In this document: one piece after another, positions 36,744-46,777 of the stretch
Layout of the letters: each line of letters starts with the position of its first letter
Numbering within the stretch: position 1 is the first letter of the stretch
NCBI RefSeq assembly: GCF_028649395.1
Contig: NZ_JAQSUW010000010.1
Location: 180,964 to 244,963 of the forward strand
DNA length: 64,000 nucleotides
From: Pseudomonas sp. Gutcm_11s
GTDB taxonomy: Bacteria; Pseudomonadota; Gammaproteobacteria; Pseudomonadales; Pseudomonadaceae
Reading direction: 5' to 3'
Notes under the pieces: generated by a model
Told to the model about the DNA's origin: nothing
Databases searched by the model: none
What the model saw: the letters and a program-made list of their open reading frames with translations, nothing else
Program-made: the position numbers and the translations under genes

Positions 36744-37754
36744 TTACTTTGGTGCGAGCTCGCTCAGATGGCGGGCTACCGCAAGCCAGGCGCCAATATA
36801 ACCGAGGAAAACCGCGCCCAACAGCAGTGACAGACCATCGGCGGCCGGCACGCCGACCAGGGCGAAGTCGCTGCCGTACAGGCCGGCCAGGCGCACCACT
36901 GCATCGTTCAGCCAGTCCAGGCCGAAGGCCAGCAGGCCCCAGGACAGCAGGCCGGCGCCCAGGCCATACAGCGCGCCCATATAGAGGAAGGGCCGGCGCA
37001 CGTAGCCGTCGGTACCGCCGACCAACTTGATCACCTCGATCTCGTTGCGCCGGTTCTCGATGTGCAGACGAATGGTGTTGCCGATCACCAGCAGCAGCGC
37101 CATCACCAGCAGCAGGGTCAGGCCGAAGACGAAGCGATCGCCCAGGCCGAGGATGGCGCCGAGGCGCTCCACCCACTGCAGGTCGAGCTGCGCCTGGTCG
37201 ACGCCGGACATCTCCGACAGGCGCTGGCGCAGGGCCTCAAGGCGCGCCTTGTCGATTTCCTTGGGCGTGACCACCACCACTGCGGGCAGCGGGTTGTCCG
37301 GCAGGTCGCGCAGCGCCTGGCCGAGGCCGGACTGCTGCTCGAACGCCGCCAGGCCGGCCTCGCGACCGATGAACTCGGCCTCGGCCACATCGTCCATGCC
37401 GGCGACTGCGTCGCGCAGCTGCAGGCCGGCGTCGTCGCCAGCCTCCACCTTCAGGTACAGGGAAATCTGTGCGGCCTTCTGCCAGGAGCCGCCGAGGCGC
37501 TCGACGTTGTCCAGCAGCAGGGCCAGGCCCATGGGCAGCGACAGCGCCACGGCCATTACCAGGCAGGTGAAGAAGCTGCCAATCGGCTGACCAACGAGGC
37601 GGCCGAGGCTGTCGACCAGGCTGGCGCGGTGGCTCTCGACCCAGGCGGCGAACAGGGTGGAGAAGTCCGGGCCCTGCTTGATCGGCTTGTCGGCCTTGCT
37701 CTGTACGGCGCCGACACGCTCGGCGGCCTTGATATTGCGTTGGTTGTCGCTCAT
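36744..37754 (-). CDS. ftsX: Cell division protein FtsX
   Basis: Membrane partner of FtsE; the complex controls peptidoglycan hydrolases at the septum. The 336-residue protein has a cytoplasmic N-terminus, TM1 about 60-85, a large periplasmic loop with YLKVEAGDDAG, and three C-terminal TM segments with IGNTIRLHIENRRNEIEVIKLVGGTDGYVRRPFLYMGALYG, the FtsX/permease core. Its ATG overlaps the ftsE stop by 4 bp. Last of ftsY-ftsE-ftsX. Confidence 0.95.
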   Translation of the reverse strand: MSDNQRNIKAAERVGAVQSKADKPIKQGPDFSTLFAAWVESHRASLVDSLGRLVGQPIGSFFTCLVMAVALSLPMGLALLLDNVERLGGSWQKAAQISLYLKVEAGDDAGLQLRDAVAGMDDVAEAEFIGREAGLAAFEQQSGLGQALRDLPDNPLPAVVVVTPKEIDKARLEALRQRLSEMSGVDQAQLDLQWVERLGAILGLGDRFVFGLTLLLVMALLLVIGNTIRLHIENRRNEIEVIKLVGGTDGYVRRPFLYMGALYGLGAGLLSWGLLAFGLDWLNDAVVRLAGLYGSDFALVGVPAADGLSLLLGAVFLGYIGAWLAVARHLSELAPK

Positions 37755-38422
37755 CAGCTGGCCTCCCCGTCGCCGATCAGTCGGCCGCGTTGCAGGGTAA
37801 GCATGCGGTGGCGCATGCGCGCGATCAGGGCCAGGTCGTGACTGGCGATCAGCACCGTGGTACCGAGGCGATTGATGTCCTCGAACACACCCATGATCTC
37901 CGCAGCCAGGCGCGGGTCGAGGTTACCGGTGGGCTCGTCCGCCAGCAGCAGGGCTGGGCGATGGACCACAGCGCGGGCAATGCCGACGCGCTGCTGCTGA
38001 CCGGTGGAGAGGTCCGCCGGGAACTGCTCGGCCTTGTCGGACAGCGATACGCGCTCCAGCGCCGCGCCGACGCGCTTGGCGATGTCCGGCTTGGACAGGC
38101 CGAGGATCTGCAGCGGCAGGGCGACGTTGTCGAACACGCTGCGGTCGAACAGCAGCTGGTGGTTCTGGAACACCACGCCGATCTGCCGACGCAGGAAGGG
38201 AATCTGCGCGGTGGTGATCTGCGACAGGTCCTGGCCAGCCAGCAGCAGCTTGCCGGTGGTCGGCCGCTCCATCGCCAGCAGCAGGCGCAGCAGGGTGGAC
38301 TTGCCGGCGCCGGAGTGGCCGGTGACGAAGAGGAACTCGCCGCGGCGCACGCCAAAGCTCAGTTCGTGCAACCCGACATGGCCGTTGGAATACCGCTTGC
38401 CGACCTGCTCGAATCGAATCAT
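37754..38422 (-). CDS. ftsE: Cell division ATP-binding protein FtsE
   Basis: ABC ATPase of 222 residues. It shows [14 protein letters not shown] at the start, Walker A GHSGAGKST, the Q-loop QNHQLLFDRSVFDNVALPL, signature LSTGQQQRVGIARAV, Walker B LLLADEPTGNLD and H-loop ASHDLAL. It works with FtsX at the divisome. Both ends overlap neighbours by 4 bp (ftsY upstream, ftsX downstream). Confidence 0.97.
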   Translation of the reverse strand: MIRFEQVGKRYSNGHVGLHELSFGVRRGEFLFVTGHSGAGKSTLLRLLLAMERPTTGKLLLAGQDLSQITTAQIPFLRRQIGVVFQNHQLLFDRSVFDNVALPLQILGLSKPDIAKRVGAALERVSLSDKAEQFPADLSTGQQQRVGIARAVVHRPALLLADEPTGNLDPRLAAEIMGVFEDINRLGTTVLIASHDLALIARMRHRMLTLQRGRLIGDGEAS

Positions 38423-39831
38423 CCCTGTTCCTTCTCAGCAAAGAGTGCCTGGACGAAGTCCGTGGCGACGAAGGTGCGCAGATCGTCGATGCCCTCGCCG
38501 ACCCCGATATAGCGGATCGGCAGGCCAAACTGCTTAGCCAGGGCGAAGATCACCCCGCCCTTGGCGGTGCCGTCCAGCTTGGTCAGCGCCAGGCCAGTAA
38601 GGGCCACGGCCTGGTTGAACTGCTTGGTCTGGTTGATCGCGTTCTGCCCGGTGCCGGCGTCCAGCACCAGCAGCACTTCGTGGGGAGCGGTCTCGTCCAG
38701 CTTGCCAATGACCCGACGGACCTTCTTCAGTTCCTCCATCAGGTTGTCCTTGGTGTGCAGACGGCCGGCGGTGTCGGCGATCAGCACATCGACGCCACGG
38801 GCCTTGGCGGCCTGCACCGCGTCGAAGATCACCGAGGCGGAGTCGGCGCCGGTGTGCTGGGCGATTACCGCGATGTTGTTGCGCTCGCCCCACACCTGCA
38901 GCTGTTCGACGGCAGCGGCACGGAAGGTGTCGCCGGCGGCGAGCATGACCTTCTTGCCCTCACCCTGCAGCTTCTTGGCCAGCTTGCCGATGGTGGTGGT
39001 CTTGCCGACGCCGTTCACGCCGACCACCAGGATCACGTAGGGCTGCTTCTCGGCGGTGATCACCAGCGGCTGCTCGACCGGCTTGAGCAGGCCACCCAGC
39101 TCTTCCTGCAGCGCCTTGTACAGCGCCTCGCTGTCGGCCAGCTCCTTGCGCGCCACACGCTTGGTCAGGCTGCCGATGATCACGCCGGTCGCCTCGACGC
39201 CAACGTCGGCGGTCAGCAGGCGGGTCTCCAGCTCTTCGAGTAGGTCGTCGTCGATGGCCTTCTTGCCGAGGAACAGGCTGGCCATGCCCTCGCCCAGGCT
39301 GGCGCTGGTCTTCGACAGGCTCTGCTTGAGGCGGGCGAACCAGCCGCCCTGGTTGTCGCCAGGCTTGCTCTGCTCGACCTGGACGGGAGCGGCCTCGACT
39401 ACCAGCTGCGGCTGCGGCTCGGGCTGGATCTCGACCTGCACCGGCTGCTCGTGCACCGGGTGGCTGACCTCGTCGCCAGCGTTGATGCGGAAACGCGAGA
39501 AGGCCGGCTTCGGCTCTTCCGCCGGCGGCTGGGCTTCGGCCACGGGCTCGACAGCAGGCTGCTCCACGACAGGCGGCGCGGCGGTGACTTCGGCAACCGG
39601 CGCTTGCTCGACGCTCGGCTCCGCGACTACCGGGGGACTGACAGGCTCGACGGCAGGCGCCGGGCTGACGGGCGCCTCGGCCTCGAGCGGAGCTACCGGG
39701 GCAGTCGGCTCGGGCTGGGCTGGCTCGGGAGTCGCCTGGGTCTCTTGCGGCTTCTTGCGCAGCCAGCCGAACAGGGATTTCTTCTCGCCGGGTTGCTCCG
39801 GCGATGGCTTGTCGTCTTGGGAACCAAACAT
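38419..39831 (-). CDS. ftsY: Signal recognition particle receptor FtsY
   Basis: SRP receptor GTPase for co-translational membrane targeting. The 470 residues comprise an N-terminal region of about 165 residues very rich in Pro, Glu, Ala and Val, then the helical N domain ([19 protein letters not shown]) and G domain. The G domain has [53 protein letters not shown] and GVGEGIDDL. The open frame extends to 40083, but the ATG at 39831 gives MFGSQDDKP, the expected start. It diverges from the M16 peptidase gene. Confidence 0.95.
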   Translation of the reverse strand: MFGSQDDKPSPEQPGEKKSLFGWLRKKPQETQATPEPAQPEPTAPVAPLEAEAPVSPAPAVEPVSPPVVAEPSVEQAPVAEVTAAPPVVEQPAVEPVAEAQPPAEEPKPAFSRFRINAGDEVSHPVHEQPVQVEIQPEPQPQLVVEAAPVQVEQSKPGDNQGGWFARLKQSLSKTSASLGEGMASLFLGKKAIDDDLLEELETRLLTADVGVEATGVIIGSLTKRVARKELADSEALYKALQEELGGLLKPVEQPLVITAEKQPYVILVVGVNGVGKTTTIGKLAKKLQGEGKKVMLAAGDTFRAAAVEQLQVWGERNNIAVIAQHTGADSASVIFDAVQAAKARGVDVLIADTAGRLHTKDNLMEELKKVRRVIGKLDETAPHEVLLVLDAGTGQNAINQTKQFNQAVALTGLALTKLDGTAKGGVIFALAKQFGLPIRYIGVGEGIDDLRTFVATDFVQALFAEKEQG

Positions 39832-39958
39832 GGGTCGCTTGATCTCAGGGGAGCCGCACGGATCGCCGCGCCGCCCCGGAAAAGGATGCGGTATCCTAGC
39901 ACCTCTTCGCCCGCCGGCGGTACGACCGCCCGGGCCGTCCGACAGGTCAAGAGCCCCT

Positions 39959-41323
39959 ATGACACGACTCGCCCGCCGCTGCGCCGGCCTGCTCCTCGCA
40001 ACCCTCCTCGCACCCCTGCCGGCCCTGGCCGCAGAACCGCAACCGACCCACGAATTCCAGCTGGACAACGGCCTCAAGGTCATCGTCCGCGAGGATCACC
40101 GCGCCCCCGTGGTGGTCTCCCAGCTCTGGTACAAGGTCGGCTCCAGCTATGAGACGCCCGGCCAGACCGGCCTGTCCCATGCCCTCGAGCACATGATGTT
40201 CAAGGGCAGCCGCAAGCTCGGCCCCGGCGAGGCCTCGCGCATCCTGCGCGACCTCGGCGCCGAGGAGAACGCCTTCACCAGCGACGACTACACCGCCTAC
40301 TACCAGGTGCTGTCGCGCGACCGCCTGGCAGTGGCCTTCGAGCTGGAGGCCGACCGCCTGGCCAGCCTCAAGCTGCCGGCCGACGAGTTCGCCCGCGAGA
40401 TCGAGGTGATCAAGGAGGAGCGCCGCCTGCGCACCGACGACAAGCCCACCTCGCTGGCCTACGAGCGCTTCAAGGCCATGGCCTACCCGGCCAGCGGCTA
40501 CCACACCCCGACCATTGGCTGGATGGCCGACCTCGAGCGCATGACCGTCGAGGAGCTGCGCCACTGGTACCAGGCCTGGTACGCACCGAACAACGCCACC
40601 CTGGTGGTGGTCGGTGACGTCACCAAGGACGAGGTGCAGAGCCTGGCCCAGCACTACTTCGGCGCCATCCCGCGCCGCGAGGTGCCGCCGGCGAAGATCC
40701 CGCGTGAGCTGGCCGAGCCCGGCGAGCGGCGCATCAAGCTGCATGTACAGACCCAGCTACCGAGCCTGCTGATGGGCTTCAACGTGCCCGGCATCGCCAC
40801 CAGCGCCGATGCGCGCCAGGTGCACGCCCTGCGCCTGATCGCCGCGCTGCTCGACGGCGGCTACAGCGCCCGCCTGCCGTCGCGCCTGGAGCGTGGCGAG
40901 GAGCTGGTCTCCGGCGCTTCGGCCAGCTACGACGCCTTCGACCGTGGCGACAGCCTGTTCCTGCTGACGGCGATGCCCAACGTGCAGAAGGGCAAAACCC
41001 TGGAGCAGGTCGAAGCCGGCCTGTGGCGCCAGCTCGACGACCTCAAGCAGACCCCACCCGGCGCCGAGGAACTGGCCCGCGTGCGCGCCCAGGTGATCGC
41101 CGGCCTGGTCTACGAGCGCGACTCGATCACCAGCCAGGCCACCACCATCGGCTCGCTGGAGACCGTCGGCCTGTCCTGGCAGCTGATGGACCAGGACCTC
41201 GCCGCACTGGAGGCCGTGACCCCGGCCGATATCCAGAAGGCCGCGCAGACCTTCTTCACCCGCTCGCGCCTGTCGGTTGCCCACATCCTGCCCGAGAACA
41301 CTGCTGAAGGAGTCCAGCCATGA
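39959..41323 (+). CDS. M16-family zinc metallopeptidase (active-site subunit)
   Basis: A 454-residue exported peptidase: signal peptide about 1-25 (RCAGLLLATLLAPLPALAA), then a pitrilysin/M16 domain. The inverted zinc motif HALEH gives His74, Glu77 and His78, and Glu154 in VIKEERR sits at the expected distance as third ligand. A second M16 domain follows. Substrate unknown; related proteins degrade short peptides in the periplasm. The longer frame from 39056 is antisense to ftsY and rejected. It overlaps the next gene by 4 bp. Confidence 0.9.
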   Translation: MTRLARRCAGLLLATLLAPLPALAAEPQPTHEFQLDNGLKVIVREDHRAPVVVSQLWYKVGSSYETPGQTGLSHALEHMMFKGSRKLGPGEASRILRDLGAEENAFTSDDYTAYYQVLSRDRLAVAFELEADRLASLKLPADEFAREIEVIKEERRLRTDDKPTSLAYERFKAMAYPASGYHTPTIGWMADLERMTVEELRHWYQAWYAPNNATLVVVGDVTKDEVQSLAQHYFGAIPRREVPPAKIPRELAEPGERRIKLHVQTQLPSLLMGFNVPGIATSADARQVHALRLIAALLDGGYSARLPSRLERGEELVSGASASYDAFDRGDSLFLLTAMPNVQKGKTLEQVEAGLWRQLDDLKQTPPGAEELARVRAQVIAGLVYERDSITSQATTIGSLETVGLSWQLMDQDLAALEAVTPADIQKAAQTFFTRSRLSVAHILPENTAEGVQP

Positions 41324-42798
41324 GCGAGCGCAACGGCCTGCGTTACGGCCTGCTCGGCCTCGGCCTGATCCTGCTGGTCGGCCTGCTGACATTCATCGCC
41401 ACGCGCACCGCGCAGGCGCCAACCGACACCCCCGCGCCCTCGACCCAGCTGGAATCGCTGGCCACCCTCGAGGGCAAGGCGCCGAGCAAGCGCACCCTGG
41501 ACATCCAGCAGTGGCAGACCGTCGAAGGCGCCCGCGTGCTGTTCGTCGAGGCGCGCCAGCTACCGATGTTCGACCTGCGCCTGACCTTCGCCGCCGGCAG
41601 CAGCCGCGACGAGGGCGTGGCCGGCCTGGCCACCCTGACCAACGCCATGCTCAACGAGGGCGTGGCCGGCAAGGATGTCACCGCCATCGCCGAGGGCTTC
41701 GAGAGCCTCGGCGCCGACTTCGGCAACGGTGCTTACCGCGATATGGCGGTGGCCAGCCTGCGCAGCCTGAGCGCCGCCGAGCAGCGCGTGCCGGCACTCA
41801 AGCTGTTCGAGCAGGTAGTCGGCCAGCCGACCTTCCCCGAGGACTCGCTGGCGCGGATCAAGAACCAGCTGCTGGCCGGCTTCGAATACCAGAAGCAGAA
41901 CCCCGGCAAGCTGGCCGGCCTGCAGTTGTTCGAACGCCTGTACGGCCAGCATCCCTACGCGCATCCGAGCGAGGGCAATGAGCAGTCGATCCCGGCCATC
42001 GGCACCGACCAGCTGCGCGCCTTCCATGCCAAGGCCTATGCCGCCGGCAACGCGGTGATCGCCCTGGTCGGCGACCTCAGCCGTGCCGAAGCCGAGGCCA
42101 TGGCCGCTGAGGTCTCCGCCGCCCTGCCCAAGGGCCCGGCGCTGCCGCCCATCGCCCAGCCCGAGGAGCCCAAGGCCGGCCCCAGCCACATCGAGTTCCC
42201 CTCCAAGCAGACCCACCTGATGCTGGCCCAGCTCGGCATCGACCGCCGCGAGCCGGACTACGCCGCGCTGACCCTGGGCAACCAGATTCTCGGCGGCGGC
42301 GGCTTCGGCACCCGCCTGATGGAAGAGGTGCGCGAGAAACGCGGCCTGACCTACGGCATCTACTCCGGCTTCAGCGCCATGCAGGCCCGCGGGCCGTTCA
42401 TGATCAACCTGCAGACCCGCGCCGAGCAGAGCGAGGGCACCCTCAAGCTGGTGCAGGACATCCTTCGTGACTACCTGGCCAACGGCCCGACGCAGAAGGA
42501 ACTGGACGACGCCAAGCGCGAGATGGTCGGCAGCTTCCCGCTGAGCACCGCGAGCAATGCCGACATCGTCGGCCAGCTCGGCGCCATGGGCTTCTACGAC
42601 CTGCCGCTGAGCTATCTCGACGACTTCATGAGCGAGGTCCAGGGCCTGAGCGTCGAGCAGGTCAAGGCCGCCATGGCCAAGCACCTGGACCTGAACAAGC
42701 TGGTCATCGTCACCGCCGGCCCCACGGTCGAGCAGAAGCCGCTGCCGCCACCCACCGACAAACCAGCCGAGCAACCCGCCGGCCCGCCGGAGCACTGA
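41320..42798 (+). CDS. M16-family protein lacking the zinc motif (partner subunit)
   Basis: A 492-residue protein with one N-terminal TM/signal anchor (about 8-27), two M16-like domains, and the conserved VREKRGLTYGIYSGF and GGGFGTRLMEEV stretch. At the position of the HxxEH motif it has TLTNAMLNEG, so it cannot bind zinc in the usual way. This matches the active/inactive pairing of bacterial two-subunit M16 peptidases. It is coupled to the upstream active partner by a 4-bp overlap. A Pro-rich tail ends the protein. Confidence 0.88.
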   Translation: MSERNGLRYGLLGLGLILLVGLLTFIATRTAQAPTDTPAPSTQLESLATLEGKAPSKRTLDIQQWQTVEGARVLFVEARQLPMFDLRLTFAAGSSRDEGVAGLATLTNAMLNEGVAGKDVTAIAEGFESLGADFGNGAYRDMAVASLRSLSAAEQRVPALKLFEQVVGQPTFPEDSLARIKNQLLAGFEYQKQNPGKLAGLQLFERLYGQHPYAHPSEGNEQSIPAIGTDQLRAFHAKAYAAGNAVIALVGDLSRAEAEAMAAEVSAALPKGPALPPIAQPEEPKAGPSHIEFPSKQTHLMLAQLGIDRREPDYAALTLGNQILGGGGFGTRLMEEVREKRGLTYGIYSGFSAMQARGPFMINLQTRAEQSEGTLKLVQDILRDYLANGPTQKELDDAKREMVGSFPLSTASNADIVGQLGAMGFYDLPLSYLDDFMSEVQGLSVEQVKAAMAKHLDLNKLVIVTAGPTVEQKPLPPPTDKPAEQPAGPPEH

Positions 42799-43391
42799 TG
42801 CGCAAGTCCCCAGGTAAGAAGCCCACCGAACACAATGGCAGCGGCCAGCTGCGCATCATCGGTGGCGAGTGGCGCAGCCGCCAGTTCAGCTTCCCGATGG
42901 CCCACGGCCTGCGCCCGACGCCCAACCGCGTGCGCGAAACTCTGTTCAACTGGCTGGCGCCCTATGTCGAGGGCGCTCACGTACTGGACTGCTTCACCGG
43001 CAGCGGCGCGCTGTTCCTCGAAGCCCTGTCGCGCGGCGCCAGCAGCGCCCTGGCGCTGGACAGCAACAGCAGCGCCATCGCCAGCCTGCGGCAGATCCTC
43101 ACCACGCTGAAATGCAGCAACGGCCAGTTGCTGCAGACCAACGCCCTGCAGCATCTGGAAAACCAGCCGGCCACCCCCTATGACCTGGTGTTCCTCGACC
43201 CACCCTTCGGCCAGGACCTGCTGGCCCCGGCCTGCCTGCTGCTGGAAGAAAAAGGCTGGCTGGCCAAGGACGCCTGGATCTACACCGAAAGCGAAACCGC
43301 ACCCTCGACCCTGGCCATGCCCGGCAACTGGCGCCTGCACCGCGAACAGAAGGCCGGCCAGGTCTACTACTCGCTGTGGCAGCGCTGCTGA
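42798..43391 (+). CDS. rsmD: 16S rRNA (guanine-966-N2)-methyltransferase RsmD
   Basis: SAM-dependent methylation of G966 in 16S rRNA. The 197-residue protein has IIGGEWRSRQFSFP, RPTPNRVRETLFNWL, the SAM motif VLDCFTGSGALFLEALSRGA (62-81) and catalytic DPPF at 134-137. All are diagnostic of RsmD. The start shares a base with the preceding stop (TGATG). Confidence 0.95.
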   Translation: MRKSPGKKPTEHNGSGQLRIIGGEWRSRQFSFPMAHGLRPTPNRVRETLFNWLAPYVEGAHVLDCFTGSGALFLEALSRGASSALALDSNSSAIASLRQILTTLKCSNGQLLQTNALQHLENQPATPYDLVFLDPPFGQDLLAPACLLLEEKGWLAKDAWIYTESETAPSTLAMPGNWRLHREQKAGQVYYSLWQRC

Positions 43392-43398
43392 AGCTGCC

Positions 43399-43611
43399 TT
43401 GAAGAGCTTCATCTACGACAACCTGCCGTATGTGCTGCTGTCCGCAATCGCGCTGGCGCTGCTGTTCACCGACCGAGAGATCGGCTTCGGCCTGAACCGC
43501 AACATCCGCGAGGACAGCGGCATCGTGATCGGCCTGGCCGAGCAGCGCGTCCTGGCTCTGCTGGTGCTCCTGTTTACGGCGTGGAAGATCTTGATGCGCC
43601 CCCGGCGCTAA
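43399..43611 (+). CDS. Small two-TM membrane protein
   Basis: A 70-residue frame after rsmD beginning with TTG at 43399: MKSFIYDNLPYVLLSAIALALLF, then a polar middle with REIGFGLNRNIRED, then a second TM VLALLVLLFTAWKIL. No ATG or GTG is available in the frame after the rsmD stop and no strong ribosome site is seen, so the start is uncertain. A small hypothetical gene follows rsmD in P. aeruginosa as I recall. Function unknown. Confidence 0.6.
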   Translation: MKSFIYDNLPYVLLSAIALALLFTDREIGFGLNRNIREDSGIVIGLAEQRVLALLVLLFTAWKILMRPRR

Positions 43612-43834
43612 AGCCTCTCTCGCTGGCATATCCCGCGCTTGCGCACGTGAACGCTGCGAACCTCGGCGGTTGCGGCGTCCATAAACTGCAATCTGCGATC
43701 TTCATCATCCACTCGTAGGTATGCACTGAGTCACGCCTCTGCGAAGCCAGCGCCCTCACCCAGGCCGCTTCGCAACGCATGGCTCCAGTGCGCGTGCCGG
43801 CCCTGTGGCCGACAGCCAATCGAGGTCATGACGC

Positions 43835-44998
43835 ATGAAGATCGCCGTTGCCGGGCTGGGTTACGTGGGGCTGTCGAATGCCGTGCTGCTCGCCCAGCAG
43901 CACGAGGTGGTCGCGCTGGACATCGACGCCAGCCGGGTCGAGCAGCTCAATCGCCGGCAGGCGCCGGTGGCCGACCCCGAGGCCGAGGAGTACCTGGCGA
44001 GCAAGACGCTCAACCTGCGCGCTACCTTGGACAGTCGTGACGCCTTCGAGGGCGCGGACTATGTGCTGATCGCCACGCCCTCCGACTACGACCCGCAGAC
44101 CCATCACTTCAACACCCAGGCCATCGAGAGCGTGATCATCGAGGCGATGGCAATCAATCCGCGCGCGGTGCTGGTGATCAAGTCGACAGTGCCGGTCGGC
44201 TACACCGAGAAGACCCGCCAGCGCCTGAACTGCGAGCAGCTGATCTTCTCCCCCGAGTTCCTGCGCGAGGGCCGCGCCCTGTACGACACCCTGCACCCGA
44301 GCCGCATCGTGGTCGGCGAGCGCTCGCCGCGCGCGCAGGTGTTCGCCGAGCTGCTCAAGGAGTGCGCCGTCGAGCCCAACGTGCCGATCCTGCTCACCGG
44401 CTCCACCGAGGCGGAGGCGATCAAGCTGTTCGCCAATGCCTACCTGGCCATGCGCGTGTCCTACTTCAACGAGCTCGACACCTACGCCGCCAGCCACGGC
44501 CTGGACAGCCGGCAGATCATCGAGGGCGTCGGCCTCGATGCGCGCATTGGCAGCCACTACAACAACCCCTCGTTCGGCTACGGCGGCTACTGCCTGCCCA
44601 AGGACACCCAGCAGCTGCTGGCCAACTACCGAGACGTGCCGCAGAACCTGATCCACGCCATCGTCGCCTCGAACACCACGCGCAAGGACTTCATCGCCGC
44701 CGAGATCCTCAAGCGCCAGCCGCGCGTGGTCGGCGTCTATCGGCTGATCATGAAGAGCGGTTCGGACAACTTCCGCGCCTCCAGCATCCTGTGCATCATG
44801 CGCCGCCTCGCCGCCGCCGGCGTGGAGCTGGTGGTCTACGAACCAGGCCTGCCGGAGGACTACACCGACGCCCGGGTGCTGGGCGATCTGGCGCAGTTCA
44901 AGGCCATGGCCGACGTGATCCTCAGCAACCGGATGCACGCCGACCTCGCCGATGTGGCGAACAAGGTCTACAGCCGCGACCTGTTCGGCCGCGACTGA
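43835..44998 (+). CDS. ugd: UDP-glucose 6-dehydrogenase
   Basis: Oxidises UDP-glucose to UDP-glucuronate with 2 NAD+. The 387 residues begin [20 protein letters not shown] and include [36 protein letters not shown] and the catalytic-Cys loop [18 protein letters not shown]. The C-terminus is short, as in the 388-residue E. coli Ugd type rather than the WbpA type. It stands alone, with a 223-bp gene-free gap upstream (43612-43834) where no promoter was resolved. The product could feed polysaccharide or lipid A modification. Confidence 0.9.
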   Translation: MKIAVAGLGYVGLSNAVLLAQQHEVVALDIDASRVEQLNRRQAPVADPEAEEYLASKTLNLRATLDSRDAFEGADYVLIATPSDYDPQTHHFNTQAIESVIIEAMAINPRAVLVIKSTVPVGYTEKTRQRLNCEQLIFSPEFLREGRALYDTLHPSRIVVGERSPRAQVFAELLKECAVEPNVPILLTGSTEAEAIKLFANAYLAMRVSYFNELDTYAASHGLDSRQIIEGVGLDARIGSHYNNPSFGYGGYCLPKDTQQLLANYRDVPQNLIHAIVASNTTRKDFIAAEILKRQPRVVGVYRLIMKSGSDNFRASSILCIMRRLAAAGVELVVYEPGLPEDYTDARVLGDLAQFKAMADVILSNRMHADLADVANKVYSRDLFGRD

Positions 44999-45060
44999 AG
45001 GCTTCTCGTCGCTGCAACGGCGCCTTAAGCTGGAGGCGTTTTCCGCTCCGAGCAGTACCG

Positions 45061-46047
45061 ATGTCCGCACCGACCTTCTCCCCCGCCTGGTGGCTGCCCA
45101 GCCCGCACCTGCAGACCCTGTTCGGCTCGCTGTGCCGCACCCCGCCCCAGCTGCCGCGCCAGCGCGAACGCCTGTGGCTGGAGGATGGTGACTTCCTCGA
45201 CCTCGACTGGCACGGCCCGCACGAAGCCACGGCGCCGCTGGTGCTGGTGCTGCACGGCCTGACCGGCTCCTCCAGCTCGCACTATGTGCTCGGCCTGCAG
45301 CAGCAGCTGGCGAGCCAGGGCTGGGCCAGCGTGGCGCTGAACTGGCGCGGCTGCTCGGGCGAGCCCAACCTGCTGCCGCGCGGCTACCACTCCGGGGTCA
45401 GCGAGGACGTGGTCAGCGTGGTGCGCCACCTGCAGGCGCAGCGGCCGCTGGCACCGCTGTATGCGGTGGGCTATTCGCTGGGCGGCAACGTGCTGCTCAA
45501 GTACCTCGGCGAGTCGGGCGGCGAATCCGGTCTGCAGGGCGCGGTGGCGGTGTCGGTGCCGTTCCGCCTGGACCACTGCGCCGAGCGCATCGACCGTGGC
45601 TTCTCCAAGGTCTACCAGGCGCACTTCATGCGCGAGCTGGTCGCCTATGTGCGCGACAAGCAGCAACGCTTCACCGACGAAGGTCACCACGAGCGCCTGG
45701 CGGCGCTGCAGCAGCTCGGCCCGCTGGAGGGCATGCGCACCTTCTGGGACTTCGACGGCCGCTTCACCGCGCCGCTGCACGGCTACGCCGACGCCGATGA
45801 CTACTACCGCCGCGCCTCCAGCCGCTACTACCTGGAGCGCATCACCACGCCGACCCTGATCATCCAGTCCAGCGACGATCCCTTCGTCTTCCCGCACAGC
45901 GTGCCGCTGAGCCAGGAGCTGTCGGCCAGCACCCAACTGGAGCTGCATAGCCGTGGCGGGCATGTCGGCTTCGTCGGGGGCTCGCCGCGGCGGCCGGAGT
46001 TCTACCTGGAGCGGCGCATTCCGCAGTGGCTGGAGACGGCGCGCTAG
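45061..46047 (+). CDS. YheT family alpha/beta hydrolase
   Basis: A 328-residue hydrolase of the YheT/embryogenesis-associated EMB8 family. It starts with FSPAWWLPSPHLQTLFGSL, has the oxyanion segment LVLHGLTGSSSSHYVLGL, the nucleophile elbow YSLGGNVLLKYLGE (Ser in GYSLGG), a late Asp in SSDDPFV, and His in RGGHVGFVGG. The substrate is unknown; family members act as carboxylesterases. The ATG at 45061 follows the ugd stop by 62 bp. It converges with the TetR gene, with a few bases of overlap at the stops. Confidence 0.88.
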   Translation: MSAPTFSPAWWLPSPHLQTLFGSLCRTPPQLPRQRERLWLEDGDFLDLDWHGPHEATAPLVLVLHGLTGSSSSHYVLGLQQQLASQGWASVALNWRGCSGEPNLLPRGYHSGVSEDVVSVVRHLQAQRPLAPLYAVGYSLGGNVLLKYLGESGGESGLQGAVAVSVPFRLDHCAERIDRGFSKVYQAHFMRELVAYVRDKQQRFTDEGHHERLAALQQLGPLEGMRTFWDFDGRFTAPLHGYADADDYYRRASSRYYLERITTPTLIIQSSDDPFVFPHSVPLSQELSASTQLELHSRGGHVGFVGGSPRRPEFYLERRIPQWLETAR

Positions 46048-46706
46048 CCGATCACCGCATCCATCGGCACATGCAGGCGCTGCAACAGCGCCTGCACCGC
46101 GTCCCGCGCAGCCTCGGTGGCATAGCCGCCTTCCAGTGCCAGGATCTGGTACACGCCGCGGCGCATCAGCTCCTCGCTGAGGTCCCCCGGACTGCTGCGC
46201 ACGGTACAGAGGAAGCGTACCCAGGAGGTGAGGATGATCCAGCTGTTGAGCACCAGCGCCTCGATCTGCTGATCGTTCATAGCCAGGATGTCGGCGGCGA
46301 CGAAGCCGCGGTAGATCTCGGTGGCGCCCTGCAGGCAGCGGTGGGCGAAGGCGCGGTAGCGCTCGGCCAGCTCGGCGTCGATCTCCAGCAAATGTTCCAG
46401 GTCGCGGTGCAGGAAGCGGTAGTGCCACATGGCCGCCAGCAGCGCCTCCAGATAGAAGGACTTGTCCGCCACCGTCAGCGCGCGGCCCTCGGGCACGCGC
46501 AGGAAGGTGTCGACCCGGCTTTCGTACTCGGCGAACAGCTCGGCGACGATCGCCTGCTTGTTGCGGAAGTGGTAGTACAGGTTGCCCGGCGACATGCCCA
46601 GGTGCGCGGCGATGTGGTTGGTGGTGACGCTGCGCTCGCCCTGGGCGTTGAACAGCTCCAGGCTGGCTTCGACGATGCGGTCGCGGGTCTTGTTCTTCGG
46701 GGCCAT
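46044..46706 (-). CDS. TetR family transcriptional regulator
   Basis: A 220-residue repressor-type protein. The N-terminal HTH (RDRIVEASLELFNAQGERSVTTNHIAAHLGMSPGNLYYHFRNKQAIV split over about residues 7-52) is canonical, with SPGNLYYHFRNKQ as recognition helix. The C-terminal ligand domain has HYRFLHRDLEHLLE. An ATG at 46733 exists, but 46706 gives the normal TetR start MAPKNKTRD. It is divergent from the aldehyde dehydrogenase operon, whose promoter contains a matching dyad (46785-46804), so it likely represses that operon. The ligand may be a long-chain aldehyde or acyl group; this is inference. Confidence 0.9.
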   Translation of the reverse strand: MAPKNKTRDRIVEASLELFNAQGERSVTTNHIAAHLGMSPGNLYYHFRNKQAIVAELFAEYESRVDTFLRVPEGRALTVADKSFYLEALLAAMWHYRFLHRDLEHLLEIDAELAERYRAFAHRCLQGATEIYRGFVAADILAMNDQQIEALVLNSWIILTSWVRFLCTVRSSPGDLSEELMRRGVYQILALEGGYATEAARDAVQALLQRLHVPMDAVIG

Positions 46707-46777
46707 GGTTCGGCTCGGTGCGAAAAGTGACAAAAGTACAGGGAAGCATGCGGGCTGACGACCGGCGCAGCCCTCGA

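Noticed and set aside
39056..39958. N-terminal extension of the M16 peptidase frame across ftsY
   Set aside because: The extension is antisense to ftsY and would put the clear signal peptide inside the protein.
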